Of a stretch of DNA of 6,167 bases, positions 4,374 through 6,167 are shown piece by piece. The position numbers and the translations under genes are program-made. The stretch is from CAZWRK01 sp964635875 (GTDB lineage: Bacteria; Pseudomonadota; Gammaproteobacteria; Burkholderiales; Aquaspirillaceae). The notes below the pieces were generated by a model that was given only the letters and a program-made list of their open reading frames with translations, was not told the DNA's origin and did not search any database. Positions within the stretch are counted from its first letter, which is position 1; each line of letters starts with the position of its first letter. Where the stretch lies: positions 1 to 6,167 of the forward strand of contig CAZWRK010000193.1 of assembly GCA_964635875.1 (NCBI GenBank). Direction: 5' to 3'.

Positions 4374-6167
4374 TCAGAGCACCTTAAACTCCGAAACCAC
4401 CTCACGCAGCCGAGTCGCGGTGTAGTCCAAGTTACCGCACAGCTCGGCTGCATGCTGAGCTGACTCTGTGTTGCGTTCACTTGAATGGCTGACACCTTCA
4501 ATCTGACGAGCGACATCTTGGCTTGCTTGCGCTTGCTGCTCGGAAGCGGTGGCAATACGCTCCGCTTGAATAGCCACGTGATTTGCAGAGGCCTCCACTT
4601 CGTCCAACCCCGCAACGCTGGTACGCATCTGCACCATACCATCATCAACTTGCTTCACAGCAACTTGCATGGTCTGCACCGCACGGGCCGTCACCGCTTG
4701 AATCTCTGTGACCATACGCGTGATATCTGAAGTACTGACGCCCGTGCGCTCTGCCAATGTGCGAACCTCATCGGCAACAACTGCAAATCCACGCCCGACT
4801 TCCCCAGCGCGTGCCGCCTCAATCGCAGCATTCAAGGCCAAAAGATTGGTTTGATCTGCAATTCCTTGAATGGTTTGCGTAATTGCTCCAATTTGCTCAA
4901 TCAACTGATGCAACTCGTCCATGGCCGCACCGGACTCGGTTACGGCATGCACAACTTTTTCCGTTACATTCAAGCTCTGTTTAATGGATTGACCACTCTG
5001 CTGAACCAGCTCTCGTGATTGCTGCGCGGCAGAAGCCACTTGCTGAACACTATTAGAAACTTCGCCAATTGTTTGGCTTAATTCCTCCGTTGCTGCAGCG
5101 ACCGCTTGCGTACGAGCTTGCTGCTTTTGCGACTGGTCTTGCACCTGATCCATCTCCGCTCGCAAGTGCTCGACATGGCTATCAATGCGATTCGAAGCAC
5201 GAGAAATGCGTTCCAAGACCGCTTTTTGCCGAGTTTGCGCCACACTTAAATCACACAGCATTAAACCAATTTCATCGCGGCCATTTACATCAATATATTG
5301 GCTCAAATCACCCTCAGCCATCCCAGACAGAGCTTTCTGGCTGCTACGCAAGCCTTGATTCACGCGCCGTAAAATTAATAAATTAATAAATAACGTCAGT
5401 AAAATGGTGAGCGCTGAACCCAAGCTACCTAGCCAAAAAATAATTTGAAAGATTTGCTTTTCTGCTTGGTGGTTCGCATCTGCCTGTAAATCAAAAAGCT
5501 TCACCAAGTCACGATTCATTTCAAAAAGGTTGCGGTAAATAGGATTAACCTTTTCAAGCAAAATCTTATTGGCCTCAAGATACGCGCCCTGTTTCAACGC
5601 AGCCAATGCAGGGTTAAGCCCTTCATTCACATAGCGTTTACGCATCTCCGCCCACGCGCTAATTTTCTCTTGAGCGACAGGATCAAAATTGAATGTTGCT
5701 AGTTGCTGCAGTAATGCAGTGATGCGCTCACGATTGGCTTGCACCTCGTCTATATGCATCGCAACAGGGTGATCGTGTAATGTGGCAAAGGGACTAGATG
5801 ATTCGTGCTGCAAAGACAGTGCAATTTGGCTACGATTTTCGCCCATTAATAAAACGACTTCATTAATCACATTCAAAGGGATCATGGACTGATCATGCAA
5901 ATTGCCTAATGTTTCATTGCTGTGATGAATGCCCCACATGCCAATGCCCGTCCCAGCAACAAGAGAAACGACAGAAAGTGCTGTAGCGCACCAAATTTTG
6001 GTCCGCAAAGAAATCGCCGCTAAGCCGCGTGCGCTACTTGATAATTTTTGATTCGGCTGAGCAATGAGTTTAGCGTACAAGGCTTCAGCATCTTGAACAG
6101 CTTGAGGCTGGGGCGCAGACCGTACAGAGAGGTAACCAATCACCTCGCCATTCTTCCGGACAGGGAC
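4374..6167 (-). CDS. PAS and periplasmic-sensor methyl-accepting chemotaxis protein (5' end off window)
   Basis: The last 597 codons of a chemoreceptor are visible; the frame is open through the right edge. The first residues, VPVRKNGEVIGYLSVRS, are the end of a PAS domain and align with residues 99-115 of the neighbouring Aer-like receptor, so about 100 residues are missing. A GTG at 6143 is therefore internal, not the start. Counting from the window edge: linker to about 56; TM1 about 57-80; a mostly helical periplasmic region about 81-238, resembling the four-helix-bundle (Tar-type) sensor, with LGNLHDQSMIPLNVINEV near its start; TM2 about 239-266; HAMP about 264-320 with DEIG at 298-301; signalling domain about 340-597 with tip IADQTNLLALNAAIEAARAG (436-455). 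TEEL at about 360-363 is a possible methylation site. It ends SEFKVL, with no CheR-binding pentapeptide. It probably combines an intracellular PAS input with a periplasmic stimulus; the ligand is unknown. Confidence 0.95.
   Translation of the reverse strand, partial: VPVRKNGEVIGYLSVRSAPQPQAVQDAEALYAKLIAQPNQKLSSSARGLAAISLRTKIWCATALSVVSLVAGTGIGMWGIHHSNETLGNLHDQSMIPLNVINEVVLLMGENRSQIALSLQHESSSPFATLHDHPVAMHIDEVQANRERITALLQQLATFNFDPVAQEKISAWAEMRKRYVNEGLNPALAALKQGAYLEANKILLEKVNPIYRNLFEMNRDLVKLFDLQADANHQAEKQIFQIIFWLGSLGSALTILLTLFINLLILRRVNQGLRSSQKALSGMAEGDLSQYIDVNGRDEIGLMLCDLSVAQTRQKAVLERISRASNRIDSHVEHLRAEMDQVQDQSQKQQARTQAVAAATEELSQTIGEVSNSVQQVASAAQQSRELVQQSGQSIKQSLNVTEKVVHAVTESGAAMDELHQLIEQIGAITQTIQGIADQTNLLALNAAIEAARAGEVGRGFAVVADEVRTLAERTGVSTSDITRMVTEIQAVTARAVQTMQVAVKQVDDGMVQMRTSVAGLDEVEASANHVAIQAERIATASEQQAQASQDVARQIEGVSHSSERNTESAQHAAELCGNLDYTATRLREVVSEFKVL

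Noticed and set aside
6141..6143. GTG that could be read as the start of the right-hand chemoreceptor.
   Set aside because: The eight codons before it, up to the window edge, continue the PAS domain (VPVRKNGE) and align with the neighbouring receptor, so the gene begins outside the window.

Overview
The window reads as chromosomal DNA of a betaproteobacterium with moderate GC content. The best guess is a Neisseriales relative. This rests on three things: the close fit of the GlyA N-terminus to that group as I remember it, the WbuC-family cupin, and two PAS-containing chemoreceptors of the kind common in motile, free-living members. It is an inference, because no rRNA or other lineage marker is present. 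I see no insertion sequence, phage gene, tRNA or CRISPR array.

Layout. Bases 1-314 (minus) hold the first 104 codons of glyA (serine hydroxymethyltransferase), running off the left edge. Bases 315-469 are a non-coding gap with a GC-rich hairpin and several overlapping inverted repeats. Bases 470-1564 (minus) encode a 364-residue soluble protein that I do not recognise. Bases 1565-1987 (423 bp) separate this gene from a divergent cupin gene. This gap holds a long AT-rich inverted repeat (1716-1751), a near-consensus sigma-70 promoter (1807-1835) and a strong intrinsic terminator (1905-1933). Together these define a candidate small RNA of about 91 nt, or an attenuated leader of the cupin gene. 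Bases 1988-2458 (plus) encode the WbuC-family cupin metalloprotein.

After a 261-bp AT-rich gap with two hairpins, 2720-4297 (plus) encodes an Aer-like chemoreceptor: PAS, two membrane segments, HAMP-like region and signalling domain. It converges on a second chemoreceptor (4374-6167, minus) that runs off the right edge. The second receptor has the end of a very similar PAS domain followed by TM, a periplasmic four-helix-type sensor, TM, HAMP and signalling domain. A 12-bp-stem terminator lies in the 76 bp between the two stop codons.

Function. glyA is housekeeping one-carbon metabolism. The two receptors are expected to feed a CheA/CheW pathway encoded elsewhere: one senses intracellular redox or energy state, the other probably combines a cytoplasmic PAS input with a periplasmic input. 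The most novel element is the candidate small RNA at 1843-1933, which carries two copies of an anti-Shine-Dalgarno-like TTTCTCCT motif at an 11-nt period.
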